From Micromonospora wenchangensis (lineage in GTDB: Bacteria; Actinomycetota; Actinomycetes; Mycobacteriales; Micromonosporaceae), in the NCBI RefSeq assembly GCF_002210435.1, contig NZ_MZMV01000006.1:117533-181532 (forward strand): DNA of 64,000 nucleotides, read 5' to 3'. Each line of letters begins with the position of its first letter. The stretch's first letter is position 1. This document shows, in pieces, positions 52,109-60,721 of the stretch. Made by a program: the position numbers and the translations under genes. Under the pieces are notes generated by a model, which was given only the letters and a program-made list of their open reading frames with translations, had not been told where the DNA came from and searched no databases.

Positions 52109-53089
52109 TCAGCTGTCGGCGGCGGCGTGGCGGAGCAGGGCGAGGGCGTGCACCAGGGCGAACCGTCGGGTGCCCCGGCCCAGCTCGTCCCACGGCTTCT
52201 TCCAGGTCATCCGCCGGGCGACGTCCCACGCGGTGTCGCCGTCGCGGGCCAGCCCCCGGACCGTCTCGACCTCGTCGCGGTGGAACGCGGCGAGCGCCTG
52301 CGCGCGGGCGGCGACGTCCCGGTAGGGGAACTGGTGGGCGGGGCAGGCGATGGCGGCCCCGAGGTCGCCGATGCGGGCCAGCGTGCCGAACAGGTCGGCG
52401 GCCGGGTCGTCGTCGGGGCGGCTGACGATGGCGAGCTGGGTGGGCCCCTCGGCCATCATCGTGTCACCGGTGAACACCAGTCCCCGGGTGTCGACGTAGA
52501 CGGTGTGGCCGTAGGTGTGCCCGGGGGCGGGCAGGGCGCGGACGGTCACGTCGCCGAAGCGGAACTCGGTGTCGTGGTCCACGGCCACGTCGAGCCGCAG
52601 GTCCTCCCGGTGCACGGCGACGGCGACCGCGTCGGCGTACATGGCGGCGACGACGTCGGGCGGGGCGCCGGTCAGTTCGAGCGCGGCGCGTACCTGCTGG
52701 AGGAAGGTGCCGCGTCGGCGGTGCATGGTGGCGAAGTCGTCGGGCGCGCCCATCACCACCCGCGCGCCGGAGGCGGCGCGTACCCGGTCGGCGAAGCCGA
52801 CGTGGTCGGGGTGGTTGTGGGTGAGCAGGACCGCTGCGATGGTGTCGACCCGCTGCCCGATGGCCGCCACCGACTGTTGGAACGACGTCCAGCAGCTCGG
52901 GTGGTCGTAGCCGGCGTCGACGAGGACCGGGCCCTCGTCGGTGGTGATCAGGAAGACGGTGATGGACCGCAGGGCGCTGCCGTGCAGGGGGACCGGGATC
53001 GCCCAGACACCGTCGACGACCTGCGCGGGGACCGGCACCTGACGGGCCCGCCAACTGGCGGCGTGGGCGTCGCTCACAGGTATGGACAT
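52109..53089 (-). CDS. Metallo-beta-lactamase-fold hydrolase
   Basis: The 326-aa protein has THNHPDH (H91, H93, D95, H96) plus later GHTYGHTVYVD and FTGDTMM, which complete a two-metal site. An alpha-helical C-terminal region is typical of glyoxalase-II-like, thioesterase-like members. It may hydrolyse a CoA thioester or lactone in the pathway. Operator D lies upstream and a -10 box (TATGTT, 53125-53120) overlaps it. Confidence 0.8.
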   Translation of the reverse strand: MSIPVSDAHAASWRARQVPVPAQVVDGVWAIPVPLHGSALRSITVFLITTDEGPVLVDAGYDHPSCWTSFQQSVAAIGQRVDTIAAVLLTHNHPDHVGFADRVRAASGARVVMGAPDDFATMHRRRGTFLQQVRAALELTGAPPDVVAAMYADAVAVAVHREDLRLDVAVDHDTEFRFGDVTVRALPAPGHTYGHTVYVDTRGLVFTGDTMMAEGPTQLAIVSRPDDDPAADLFGTLARIGDLGAAIACPAHQFPYRDVAARAQALAAFHRDEVETVRGLARDGDTAWDVARRMTWKKPWDELGRGTRRFALVHALALLRHAAADS

Positions 53090-53122
53090 CGTCGGGAGGC
53101 TCCCTTACTGTGGGACACCAAC

Positions 53123-53140
53123 ATACCGGATGGTCGGAAT
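53123..53140. promoter_or_regulatory. TetR-type operator D, between the MBL and ligase genes
   Basis: ATACCGGATGGTCGGAAT matches the palindrome at 14 of 18 positions. On the minus strand it sits between TTGAGC (53149-53144) and TATGTT (53125-53120), overlapping the first three bases of the -10. It can control both the MBL gene and the rightward operon that begins at 53158. Confidence 0.65.
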
Positions 53141-53157
53141 CTAGCTCAAGGAGTCCG

Positions 53158-54705
53158 ATGAGCCAGGAGCGGACCGGGTTCCGGCTGTGGGCAGCCGCGG
53201 AACCGGAGCTGTGCGCGATCGTGACCGCCGACGACCGGCGGATCTCCTACGGTGACCTGTTCGCCGAGGTGAACCGGATCTCGCACGGCCTGCGTACGCA
53301 CGCGGGCCTGCGGCCCGGTGACACCGTCGCGGCGGTCATGACCAACAGCCCCGGCCTGGTCGCGCTCTATCTCGCGGCCATGCAGTCCGGGCTCTACCTG
53401 GTCACCCTCAACTACCACCTGACCGCCCCCGAGGTCGGCTACATCCTCGCCGACAGCGAGGCCCGGGTGGTGGTCGGCTCCGCCCGGGTCGAGGACGTCG
53501 TGCTGGACGCCGCCGCGGCGGTGCCCGGCATCCAGGTCTTCGTCGACGGCACGCCCCGCACGGACCGGGCCCGACCGCTCGCGGCGCTCACCGCCGACAT
53601 GCCCGCCACCAGCCCGGCGGACACCCCGGCCGGCTCGCTGATGATGTACACCTCCGGCACCACCGGCCGGCCCAAGGGGGTCAAGCGCCCGCTCAGCGGC
53701 GTCGACGCCGACACCGGCGCGCTGACCTACGTCTGGCTGTTCCGGGAGTTCGGGATGGAGCGGGAGGCGTTCGGGTCCTGGCTGGTGTCGGCCCCGATGT
53801 ACCACTCGGCCAACATCACCCCGGCGATGGGCGCGCTGCACGCCGGCGGCACGATGGTGCTGATGGACGGCTGGACGCCGGAGGGCTTCCTGCACCGGGT
53901 CCAGGAACGCCGGGTCACCGGCACCAGCATGGTGCCGACCCACTTCTACCGGCTGCTGCAACTGCCTGAGGCGGTCCGTGACCGCTACGACCTGTCCTCG
54001 CTGCGCTACGTCCTGCACGGCGCGGCGCCCTGCCCGCGCGAGGTCAAGCAGCGCATCCTCGACTGGTTCGGCCCGGTGGTCTACGAGTACTACGGCTCCA
54101 CCGAGGTCGGCACCACCGTCGCCCGTCCCCACGAGTGGCTGGCCCACCCGGGCACGGTCGGCCGGCCGGCCTCCATCTCCACCCTCCGCATCCTCGACGA
54201 GCTGGGCAACGAGGTGCCCGTCGGGCAGACCGGCATCGTCTACATGCGCCAGGGCGACGACCGGGTCGAATACCACAACGACCCCGGCAAGACCGACGGC
54301 GCGCGGCGCGACGGCCTGATGACCGTCTGGGACGTCGGCCACGTCGACGCCGACGGCTTCCTCTACATCACCGGCCGCGCGGCCGAGCTGATCCTGGTCG
54401 GCGGGGTCAACGTCTACCCGGCCGAGATCGAGGCGGCGCTGATCGGCCACGACTGGGTCGCCGACGTCGGCGTGGTCGGGGTGCCCGACCCGGAGTTCGG
54501 CGAGGTGCCCCAGGCGCACGTCGTGCTCACCGACACCGCGCCCGACCCGGACACGGCCGTCGCGCAGCTGCGCCGGTACCTCACCGAGCGGCTGGCCAAG
54601 CCGAAGCGCCCGCAGTCCTACGTCGTGCGCGACGCGCTGCCCCGCGACCCGAACGGCAAGCTCTACAAGGCCCGGCTCGTGCCCGCCGAGGAGGCCAGCG
54701 CGTGA
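53158..54705 (+). CDS. AMP-dependent acyl-CoA ligase 3 of the island
   Basis: The 515-aa FadD-like ligase has YTSGTTGRPKGVKRPL, YEYYGSTEVG, the GHVDADGFLYITGR hinge and catalytic Lys in DPNGK. The ATG at 53158 has AAGGAG 4 bp upstream. It is the first gene of an operon with two acyl-CoA dehydrogenase genes. Ligases with YYGSTE often act on medium-chain or alicyclic acids. Confidence 0.85.
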   Translation: MSQERTGFRLWAAAEPELCAIVTADDRRISYGDLFAEVNRISHGLRTHAGLRPGDTVAAVMTNSPGLVALYLAAMQSGLYLVTLNYHLTAPEVGYILADSEARVVVGSARVEDVVLDAAAAVPGIQVFVDGTPRTDRARPLAALTADMPATSPADTPAGSLMMYTSGTTGRPKGVKRPLSGVDADTGALTYVWLFREFGMEREAFGSWLVSAPMYHSANITPAMGALHAGGTMVLMDGWTPEGFLHRVQERRVTGTSMVPTHFYRLLQLPEAVRDRYDLSSLRYVLHGAAPCPREVKQRILDWFGPVVYEYYGSTEVGTTVARPHEWLAHPGTVGRPASISTLRILDELGNEVPVGQTGIVYMRQGDDRVEYHNDPGKTDGARRDGLMTVWDVGHVDADGFLYITGRAAELILVGGVNVYPAEIEAALIGHDWVADVGVVGVPDPEFGEVPQAHVVLTDTAPDPDTAVAQLRRYLTERLAKPKRPQSYVVRDALPRDPNGKLYKARLVPAEEASA

Positions 54706-54738
54706 CCGGCGACACCGACGACCCACAGGGGGGTGGGC

Positions 54739-55890
54739 ATGGACTTCGCTGACAGCGACACCGACCTGGCGTTCCGGCACGAGGTCGGCGGGTGGCTCGA
54801 CAAGGCGCTGGCCGACGTGCCCGACCAGGAGGAGCTGACCCAGGACGAGCGGGAGCACTGGTCCCGGGTGTGGCAGGACCGGCTCTGCGCCGGCAACTGG
54901 GCCGGACTGTCCTGGCCCACGGCGCACGGCGGCCGGGGGATGGACGCGCTGGCCCAGGCCGTCTTCAACGAGGAGGCCGCGGTACGCGGCGCGCCGTACC
55001 CGCTCAACGGGGTGGGCATGATGCTGGCCGGGCCGACGATCATCGCGCACGGCACCGACGCCCAGCAGGCCCGGCACCTGCCCGGCATCCTGCGCGGCGA
55101 CGAGTACTGGTGCCAGGGGTTCAGCGAACCCGGCTCCGGGTCGGACCTGGCGAGCCTGACCACGGCGGCGACCCGGGTCGACGGGGGCTGGCGGATCAAC
55201 GGGGCCAAGATCTGGACGTCCAACGCGCACAACGCCTCGCGCTGCCTGCTGCTGGCGCGTACCGACGCCGCCGCGCCGAAGCACGAGGGGATCACCTACT
55301 TCCTCGCCCCGATGGACGGGTTCACCGTCCGGTCGCTGGTGATGATCAACGGGGACACCGAGTTCAACGAGATGTTCCTCGACGACGTGTTCGTCGCCGA
55401 CGACGACGTGCTCGGCGGGGTCGGCAACGGCTGGACCGTCGCGCTCACCACGCTCGCGTTCGAGCGCGGCAGCATGGCGTTGAACCTGTGGGTCTGGGCC
55501 CGGCAGGCGGTCGACCGGCTGATCGACGTCGCCGTCGAGCGGGGCGTCGCCGACGACAGCGCGTTCGTCGACGCGGTGGGCGCGTTGCAGTGCGACGCCG
55601 AGGCGGTCCGGATCGGCTCGATGCGGATGCTCGGCGAGAGCCGGGCCGGCGGGGTGCCGGGGCCGGAGACCTCGGCGCTCAAGAGCCTGTGGGCCCGGGT
55701 GGTGCAGAACGCCAACCGGCTCGCCGTGCAGCTCGACGAGGCCGGCGGGGTGCTGGTCGACGGCGACGGCGCCGCCGCCCGGATGCGTCGCTACCTGCGG
55801 GCCCGCGCCCACACCATCGAGGGCGGCACGGAGGAAGTCCAGAAGTCGATTCTCGCGGAGCGGGTCCTGCGCCTGCCCCGCTCCCGCTGA
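54739..55890 (+). CDS. Acyl-CoA dehydrogenase, subunit 1 of a probable heteromer
   Basis: The 383-aa protein has QGFSEPGSGSDLASL, WTSNAH and a C-terminal TIEGGTEEVQKSILAERVL, where the Glu can be the catalytic base. This type, followed directly by a shorter partner, resembles the alpha2-beta2 dehydrogenases of steroid and cyclic-substrate degradation. The ATG at 54739 follows an AGGGGGG ribosome site; a GTG two codons earlier is possible. Confidence 0.83.
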   Translation: MDFADSDTDLAFRHEVGGWLDKALADVPDQEELTQDEREHWSRVWQDRLCAGNWAGLSWPTAHGGRGMDALAQAVFNEEAAVRGAPYPLNGVGMMLAGPTIIAHGTDAQQARHLPGILRGDEYWCQGFSEPGSGSDLASLTTAATRVDGGWRINGAKIWTSNAHNASRCLLLARTDAAAPKHEGITYFLAPMDGFTVRSLVMINGDTEFNEMFLDDVFVADDDVLGGVGNGWTVALTTLAFERGSMALNLWVWARQAVDRLIDVAVERGVADDSAFVDAVGALQCDAEAVRIGSMRMLGESRAGGVPGPETSALKSLWARVVQNANRLAVQLDEAGGVLVDGDGAAARMRRYLRARAHTIEGGTEEVQKSILAERVLRLPRSR

Positions 55891-55903
55891 GCGAGGTGGT
55901 CCG

Positions 55904-56935
55904 GTGCGCGCGACATTCACCCAGGAACAGCAGGACATCGGCCGGACCGTGGGCGCGCTCGCGGACGCCGACCGGGGCACCGCCCGCGCGGCGTGGTCGG
56001 GCGGGTGGCGGGCCCCGGCGGGGGACGGGCCGCTGCTGCGTGACTTCGGGCTGCTCGGGGTGCCCGAGCCGGCCGGCGGCATCGGGTCGAGCCTGATCGA
56101 CCTGCTGGTCGCCGTCGAGGCGCTCGGCGGGCGGTTGGTGCCCAGCCGGTTCCCGGCGCACGCGGCGGCCGTGCAGCTGCTCTGCGGCGACGAGCGGTCC
56201 GGCGGGCCGCTGCCCGACGAGGTGCTCGACGGTCGCCGGGTGCTCACCGCGGCGGTCGACGTGCCGGGCAGTTCCGGCTGGGCCGACGCGGTGCCGGTGG
56301 ACCCGCTGGTCCGCACCCTGGTGCCGTATGCGGCGCAGGCCGACGGCGTGGTCGCGCTCGGCCCGGCCGGGGTCTGGTTCGCCGACCCGGTCCGGGTCAC
56401 CGAGCGGCAGTCGCTGGACCCGTCGGTGCCGTTGGCGGACCTGACGGTGGCCGCGCCCGAGCGGCCCCGCCCGGCCGGCACCGGGCCGTTGCGGGCGGCG
56501 CTGGTGGTGGCGGCGGAGCTGTGCGGGGTGGCCCAGGGCGCGATCGACCTGGCCGCCGAGCAGGCCCGCACGCGCCGCCAGTTCGGCCGGGTGATCGGGT
56601 CGTTCCAGGGGGTCGCGTTCCCGCTGGCCGAGGCGGCCACGGCGCGCAAGGCGGCGTGGGACCTGACCCTGTACGCGGCGTGGGCGGTCGACACCGGACA
56701 CCCGGACGCCGGGGTCCAGGTGCACGCGGCGAAGGCGGCGGCCGGGCAGGCGGCGGTGTTCGCGGCCGAGCGGTGCATCCAGGTGCACGGCGGGATGGGC
56801 ATCACGATGGAGGCGGACCCGCACCTGTTCCTGCGCCGCGCGTTCGTGCTCGACGCCCGCTGCGGGCGGGGGTCGTGGCACCGGCGGCGGGCCGGGGAGC
56901 TGCGCATCCGGGCACGTCGGGCCGTGCGGGGCTGA
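55904..56935 (+). CDS. Acyl-CoA dehydrogenase, subunit 2 of a probable heteromer
   Basis: The 343-aa shorter paralogue keeps the C-terminal helical domain (ARTRRQFGRVIGSFQGVAFPLAEAATARKAAWD, VHGGMGITMEADPHLFLRRA). It has a poorly conserved middle region, and I do not see the standard SEPxAGSD FAD motif. This pattern fits a non-catalytic or FAD-sharing subunit that pairs with the previous gene product. It starts at GTG 13 bp after that gene. Confidence 0.78.
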   Translation: MRATFTQEQQDIGRTVGALADADRGTARAAWSGGWRAPAGDGPLLRDFGLLGVPEPAGGIGSSLIDLLVAVEALGGRLVPSRFPAHAAAVQLLCGDERSGGPLPDEVLDGRRVLTAAVDVPGSSGWADAVPVDPLVRTLVPYAAQADGVVALGPAGVWFADPVRVTERQSLDPSVPLADLTVAAPERPRPAGTGPLRAALVVAAELCGVAQGAIDLAAEQARTRRQFGRVIGSFQGVAFPLAEAATARKAAWDLTLYAAWAVDTGHPDAGVQVHAAKAAAGQAAVFAAERCIQVHGGMGITMEADPHLFLRRAFVLDARCGRGSWHRRRAGELRIRARRAVRG

Positions 56936-56975
56936 CCTGCGGAAGTCTTGCCGGGCACCAGCCCGGAGCAGTAAC

Positions 56976-56993
56976 ATACCGGCTGGTCGGAAT
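56976..56993. promoter_or_regulatory. TetR-type operator E, before the monooxygenase operon
   Basis: ATACCGGCTGGTCGGAAT matches the palindrome at 15 of 18 positions and lies 16 bp before the GTG at 57010. Possible -10 boxes are TAACAT (56972-56977, with TTGCCG 18 bp upstream) or AATAAA (56991-56996). Confidence 0.68.
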
Positions 56994-57009
56994 AAATGAG
57001 GAGAAGGCC

Positions 57010-58101
57010 GTGAAGTTCGGAATCATGAACCTGTTCCCGGTGGCCGACGGCGCATCGGACCATCAGGTGCTCCGAGAAACCCTCGAGGAGATCCAGCTGG
57101 CCGACGAGCTGGGCTTCGACTCGGTCTGGCTCGCCGAGCACCACTTCTCGAAGTACGGCATCCTCGGCAGCCCGGTGAACTTCGGCATGGCCGTCGCCGA
57201 GCGGACCCGCCGGATCACCATCGGCACCGCCGTCCTGGTCCTCCCGCTGCACCACCCGCTGCGCCTCGCCGAGGACATCGCCGCCCTCGACGTGCTCAGC
57301 GGCGGCCGGGTCTCCATCGGTGTCGGCCGCGGCTACCAGCCCGCCGAGTTCGCCGGCTTCGGCGTCCCGCTGGAGGAGTCCAAGCAGCGCTACCAGGAGA
57401 CCCTGGAGATCCTGCGGCTCGCGCTGTCGCAGGAGAACTTCTCCTACCACGGCGAGATCTTCCACTACGACAACGTCACCACCTACCCGCGGCCGTTCAC
57501 CCCCGGCGGGCCGCCCATCCTGCAGGGCACGGTCTCCCCGGACAGCTTCCGGGAACGCGGCGCGCTCGGCGAGTCGATCATCACCTCACCGAACTTCACG
57601 CCGTTGGGCATCATGCAGAAGAACTTCGACCTCTACCGGCAGAGCATGCGGGAGAACGGCTTCGACCTGTCCACCTACGACCTGCCGTTCATGCAGCAGG
57701 TCTGGTGCGGCGACGGCGACGAGGGCCTGCGCGCGGCGGCCCAGGCGGCGATGAACTACTACAAGTCCGTCGGCAAGGTCATCCCCGGCTCGGAGGACGC
57801 CATCGCCAAGGAACGCGCCTACTACGCGGCGGTCGCCAAGAACATCGAGCTGCTCACCCTGGAGCAGACGCTGACCCACGGCGGGAACTTCGGCTCGGCC
57901 CAGCGCGTCATCGAGACCATCGAGATGCTGCGCGAACAGCTCGGCATCAACCACTACATCGGCTGGCTGCGGATCCCGTCGCTGGACCGGGCCGCCGCGC
58001 TGCGCTCCATGGAGGAGTTCGCCGACAAGGTCATCCCGCACTTCCGGGCCCAGGACCGCGCCGCCGAGCGGGTGCCCACCGCCGAGGCGGTCCTCGGGTG
58101 A
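57010..58101 (+). CDS. Luciferase-like flavin-dependent monooxygenase 1
   Basis: The 363-aa TIM-barrel protein of the bacterial luciferase superfamily has FGIMNLFPV, SVWLAEHHFSKYG, GTAVLVLPLHHPLRLAEDIAALDVLSGGR and GVGRGYQPAEF. The EHHF region and the GGRxxxGxGRGY loop are typical of FMNH2-dependent alkanal-type monooxygenases. The GTG at 57010 has GAGGAGAAGG upstream. It is the first of four such enzymes in seven genes. F420 as cofactor cannot be excluded. Confidence 0.86.
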   Translation: MKFGIMNLFPVADGASDHQVLRETLEEIQLADELGFDSVWLAEHHFSKYGILGSPVNFGMAVAERTRRITIGTAVLVLPLHHPLRLAEDIAALDVLSGGRVSIGVGRGYQPAEFAGFGVPLEESKQRYQETLEILRLALSQENFSYHGEIFHYDNVTTYPRPFTPGGPPILQGTVSPDSFRERGALGESIITSPNFTPLGIMQKNFDLYRQSMRENGFDLSTYDLPFMQQVWCGDGDEGLRAAAQAAMNYYKSVGKVIPGSEDAIAKERAYYAAVAKNIELLTLEQTLTHGGNFGSAQRVIETIEMLREQLGINHYIGWLRIPSLDRAAALRSMEEFADKVIPHFRAQDRAAERVPTAEAVLG

Positions 58102-59099
58102 AGATCAGCTGCTTCCTGAGTGCCCAGTTCGATCCGTCGGCGTCCGCCGCCGAGGGCATCGACGGCGTACTGGCCCAGGCGGCTGCCGCCGAGGCGGCCG
58201 GCTTCCACGCCGTCTACCTCGGCCACCACTACCTGGCCCGGTCGGCGTTCGTCCAACCCGTCCCGCTGGCCGGCTACCTCGCCCACGCCACCTCCCGGGT
58301 CCGCATCGGGTTCGGCGTGCTGCTCGCCCCGCTGCTGAACCCGGTCGCCCTCGCCGAGGACCTGGCCTCGCTCGACGTGCTGTGCGGCGGCCGGCTGACC
58401 GTCGGCCTCGGCGCGGGCTACCGCAAGCGCGAGACCACCGCGTTCGGCGTCGCCTGGGAGGACCGGCTGCGCCGGCTGCGGGAGTACGTGCCGATCCTGC
58501 GCGCCCTGTGGAACGGCGAGACGATCGACGTCGCCGGCAGCTGGGGCGAGGTCCCCGGCGCGTCGCTGGCGCTGCGCCCGGCCCAGCCCGGCGGCCCGCC
58601 GCTGTGGATCGGCGCGTTCGCCGAACCGGCCGTCCGCCGTGCCGCCCGGCTGGACGCCCCGTGGCTGATCGGCCCCAAGGGCAACGACGCCGAACTGGCC
58701 CGGCTGCTCGGGATCTACCGGGCCGACCTCGCCGAGCACGGCTTCCCGCTGGACCGGGAGTACCCGATGAGCCGCGAGGCGTACCTCGGCGACAGCTATC
58801 CGGCGGCGGTCGCGGCCGTCCGCCCGCACCTGGAACGCCAGTACGCCGGCTACAAGTCCTGGGACGACGCGCAGTCCCTCGACCTCGACCGGTACCTGGC
58901 CGAGGACTGCCTGGTCGGCTCGGCCGACGAGATCGTGGCCAAGCTGCGCCGCTGGGAGACCCAGCTGGGCATCACCGAGGTCTCGCTGCGCCACCAGTTC
59001 GTCGGCGCGAGCCAGGACGAGGCGATGGAACAGCTCGCCCGCTTCGGCGCGGAGGTCATCCCCAGGGTCACCACGACCGCGACCGGGGTGACCCGGTGA
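58098..59099 (+). CDS. Luciferase-like flavin-dependent monooxygenase 2
   Basis: The 333-aa member of the same superfamily has GFHAVYLGHHYL, VLLAPLLNPVALAEDLASLDVLCGGRLTVGLGAGYRKRE and GPPLWIGA. It overlaps the previous gene by 4 bp. The sequence is quite different from monooxygenase 1, so it probably has a distinct substrate and is not a simple copy. Confidence 0.85.
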   Translation: MKISCFLSAQFDPSASAAEGIDGVLAQAAAAEAAGFHAVYLGHHYLARSAFVQPVPLAGYLAHATSRVRIGFGVLLAPLLNPVALAEDLASLDVLCGGRLTVGLGAGYRKRETTAFGVAWEDRLRRLREYVPILRALWNGETIDVAGSWGEVPGASLALRPAQPGGPPLWIGAFAEPAVRRAARLDAPWLIGPKGNDAELARLLGIYRADLAEHGFPLDREYPMSREAYLGDSYPAAVAAVRPHLERQYAGYKSWDDAQSLDLDRYLAEDCLVGSADEIVAKLRRWETQLGITEVSLRHQFVGASQDEAMEQLARFGAEVIPRVTTTATGVTR

Positions 59100-60721
59100 G
59101 CGCCGGCAACCTGGTCGGCATCCTGGAGGGCCGGTGCGCCGACCGGGGCGACCTGCCCGGCCTGTACGGCGAGGACGGCCGTGCCTGGACCTTCGACCAG
59201 ATCGACCTGCTCGCCGGGGGCGTCGCCGCCGCGCTGCGCGCCGAGGGCGTCGGCCCCGGCGACCGGGTCGCCTGCTACCTGACCAACGGACCCGAGATCG
59301 TCTTCCTGCTCTTCGGGGCCTGGAAGATCGGCGCGGTGCCGGTCACCGTCAGCAGCCTCTACAACGCCGCCGAGCTGGCCGAGTCGGTGGCGAAGACCGC
59401 GCCCCGGCTGCTGCTGGTCGACGACCGCCGACCCGACGTGGTCGCCACCTTCCTCGCCGCCGACGGCGACGCCGCCCAGGTCCCGGTCCGGTCCGTCACG
59501 TCGCCGCTGACCGACGTGCCCGAACTGCCGTGGCGGCAGGAGACCCGGGTCACCGGCGTCGACGTGGGGCCGCAGGCCGAGGCGTGCATCCTGTTCACCG
59601 GCGGCACCACCGGACGACCCAAGGCGGTCAGCGTCACCCACGGCGGGACGCGGGAGTCGCTGATGCGCCTCGCCCGGGTCACCACCGGCACCGAGGCCGA
59701 GGGCAGCGCCGCCCGCGACGCCCGCCCCAACCTGATCGCGCTGCCGCTGTTCCACAGCGGCGGCCAGCACGCGCTGCTGTTCGCGTACTTCGTGGGGCGG
59801 GCGGCGGTGGTCTGGGAACGCTTCGGCGTCGACCGGCTCGCCGACCTGATGCCCCGGTTCGGGTTCGACAACCTGTTCCTGCTGCCCACCATGGTCTTCG
59901 ACATCGTGCACGCCGAGCGGGACCTGCCGTTCGCCGGGGTCAGGTCGGTGCTGGTGGCCGGGCAGGCGATCTCCTGGCCGGTGCGGCGCGCCTTCGAGGA
60001 GCGCTACCGGGTGCCCATCCTGGTCAACTACGGCTCGACCGAGGCCGGGCACATCGCCGGCTGGACCGGCCGGGACATGAAGGCCGGCCGGTGGAAGCCC
60101 GGCTCGGCCGGCCGGGTCTACCCCGGCGTCGAGCTGGAGATCCGCGACGACGCCGGGGCCGCGCTGCCGACCGGCGCGGAGGGCGAGGTGGTGGTCCGCT
60201 CCGCCCTGACCCGGGGGTACGTCGACGACGCCGCCGCCTCGGCCGAACTGGTCCGCGACGGCTGGGTGCACACCGGTGACATGGGCTACGTCGACCCCGA
60301 CGGGGTGCTCTTCCTGGTCGGCCGCAAGCGGGACATGATCAAGTGCGGCGGTTTCCAGGTCTGGCCCGAGGAGATCGAGGACGAACTGCGTGGGCATCCG
60401 CTCGTGCGCGACGTCCGGGTGCTCGGCCGGCCGGACGACCGGCTGGGCGAGATCCCGGTGGCGCTGGTGGTCCGGGCCGCCGACGACACGGTCGACGACA
60501 CCGACCTGGCCGCCCGGCTCGTCGCGTACGCCCGGGAGCGGCTGGCCCACTTCAAGGCACCCCGGCGGATCGAGTTCGTGCCCGCGCTGGAACGCAGCGC
60601 CACCGGCAAGATCAGCCGCGTAGCGGCCCCCCTGCCGGAGGCCGGCAAGATCAGCCGCGCAGCGGCTCCCGTGCCGGAGGCGGGCGGGACCAGCCGATCG
60701 ACAGATGGGGGCAGCCGATGA
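59096..60721 (+). CDS. AMP-dependent acyl-CoA ligase 4 of the island, with duplicated C-terminus
   Basis: The 541-aa ligase has FTGGTTGRPKA in place of the usual TSGTTGxPKG, then NYGSTEAGHIAG, the GDMGYVDPDGVLFLVGRK hinge and catalytic K505 in ATGKISR. A 39-bp tandem duplication follows K505, so GKISRAAAPVPEA (517-529, with K518) repeats GKISRVAAPLPEA (504-516), and a decayed third start (GGTSR) follows. The tail adds about 30 residues. It overlaps monooxygenase genes on both sides by 4 bp. Confidence 0.85.
   Translation: MSAGNLVGILEGRCADRGDLPGLYGEDGRAWTFDQIDLLAGGVAAALRAEGVGPGDRVACYLTNGPEIVFLLFGAWKIGAVPVTVSSLYNAAELAESVAKTAPRLLLVDDRRPDVVATFLAADGDAAQVPVRSVTSPLTDVPELPWRQETRVTGVDVGPQAEACILFTGGTTGRPKAVSVTHGGTRESLMRLARVTTGTEAEGSAARDARPNLIALPLFHSGGQHALLFAYFVGRAAVVWERFGVDRLADLMPRFGFDNLFLLPTMVFDIVHAERDLPFAGVRSVLVAGQAISWPVRRAFEERYRVPILVNYGSTEAGHIAGWTGRDMKAGRWKPGSAGRVYPGVELEIRDDAGAALPTGAEGEVVVRSALTRGYVDDAAASAELVRDGWVHTGDMGYVDPDGVLFLVGRKRDMIKCGGFQVWPEEIEDELRGHPLVRDVRVLGRPDDRLGEIPVALVVRAADDTVDDTDLAARLVAYARERLAHFKAPRRIEFVPALERSATGKISRVAAPLPEAGKISRAAAPVPEAGGTSRSTDGGSR
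60603..60680 (+). repeat. 39-bp tandem duplication in the 3' end of the ligase gene
   Basis: Unit 1 (60603-60641) and unit 2 (60642-60680) differ at only a few positions and encode 13 residues each around the catalytic TGKISR motif. A truncated third unit may follow at 60681. It keeps the reading frame and extends the protein. Confidence 0.85.

Noticed and set aside
53146..57465. A 1,439-codon open frame on the minus strand opposite four rightward genes
   Set aside because: It is the antisense shadow of genes with strong GC3 bias. It is low-complexity, rich in Gly, Arg, Pro and Val, has no domain, and the plus-strand genes have clear motifs.
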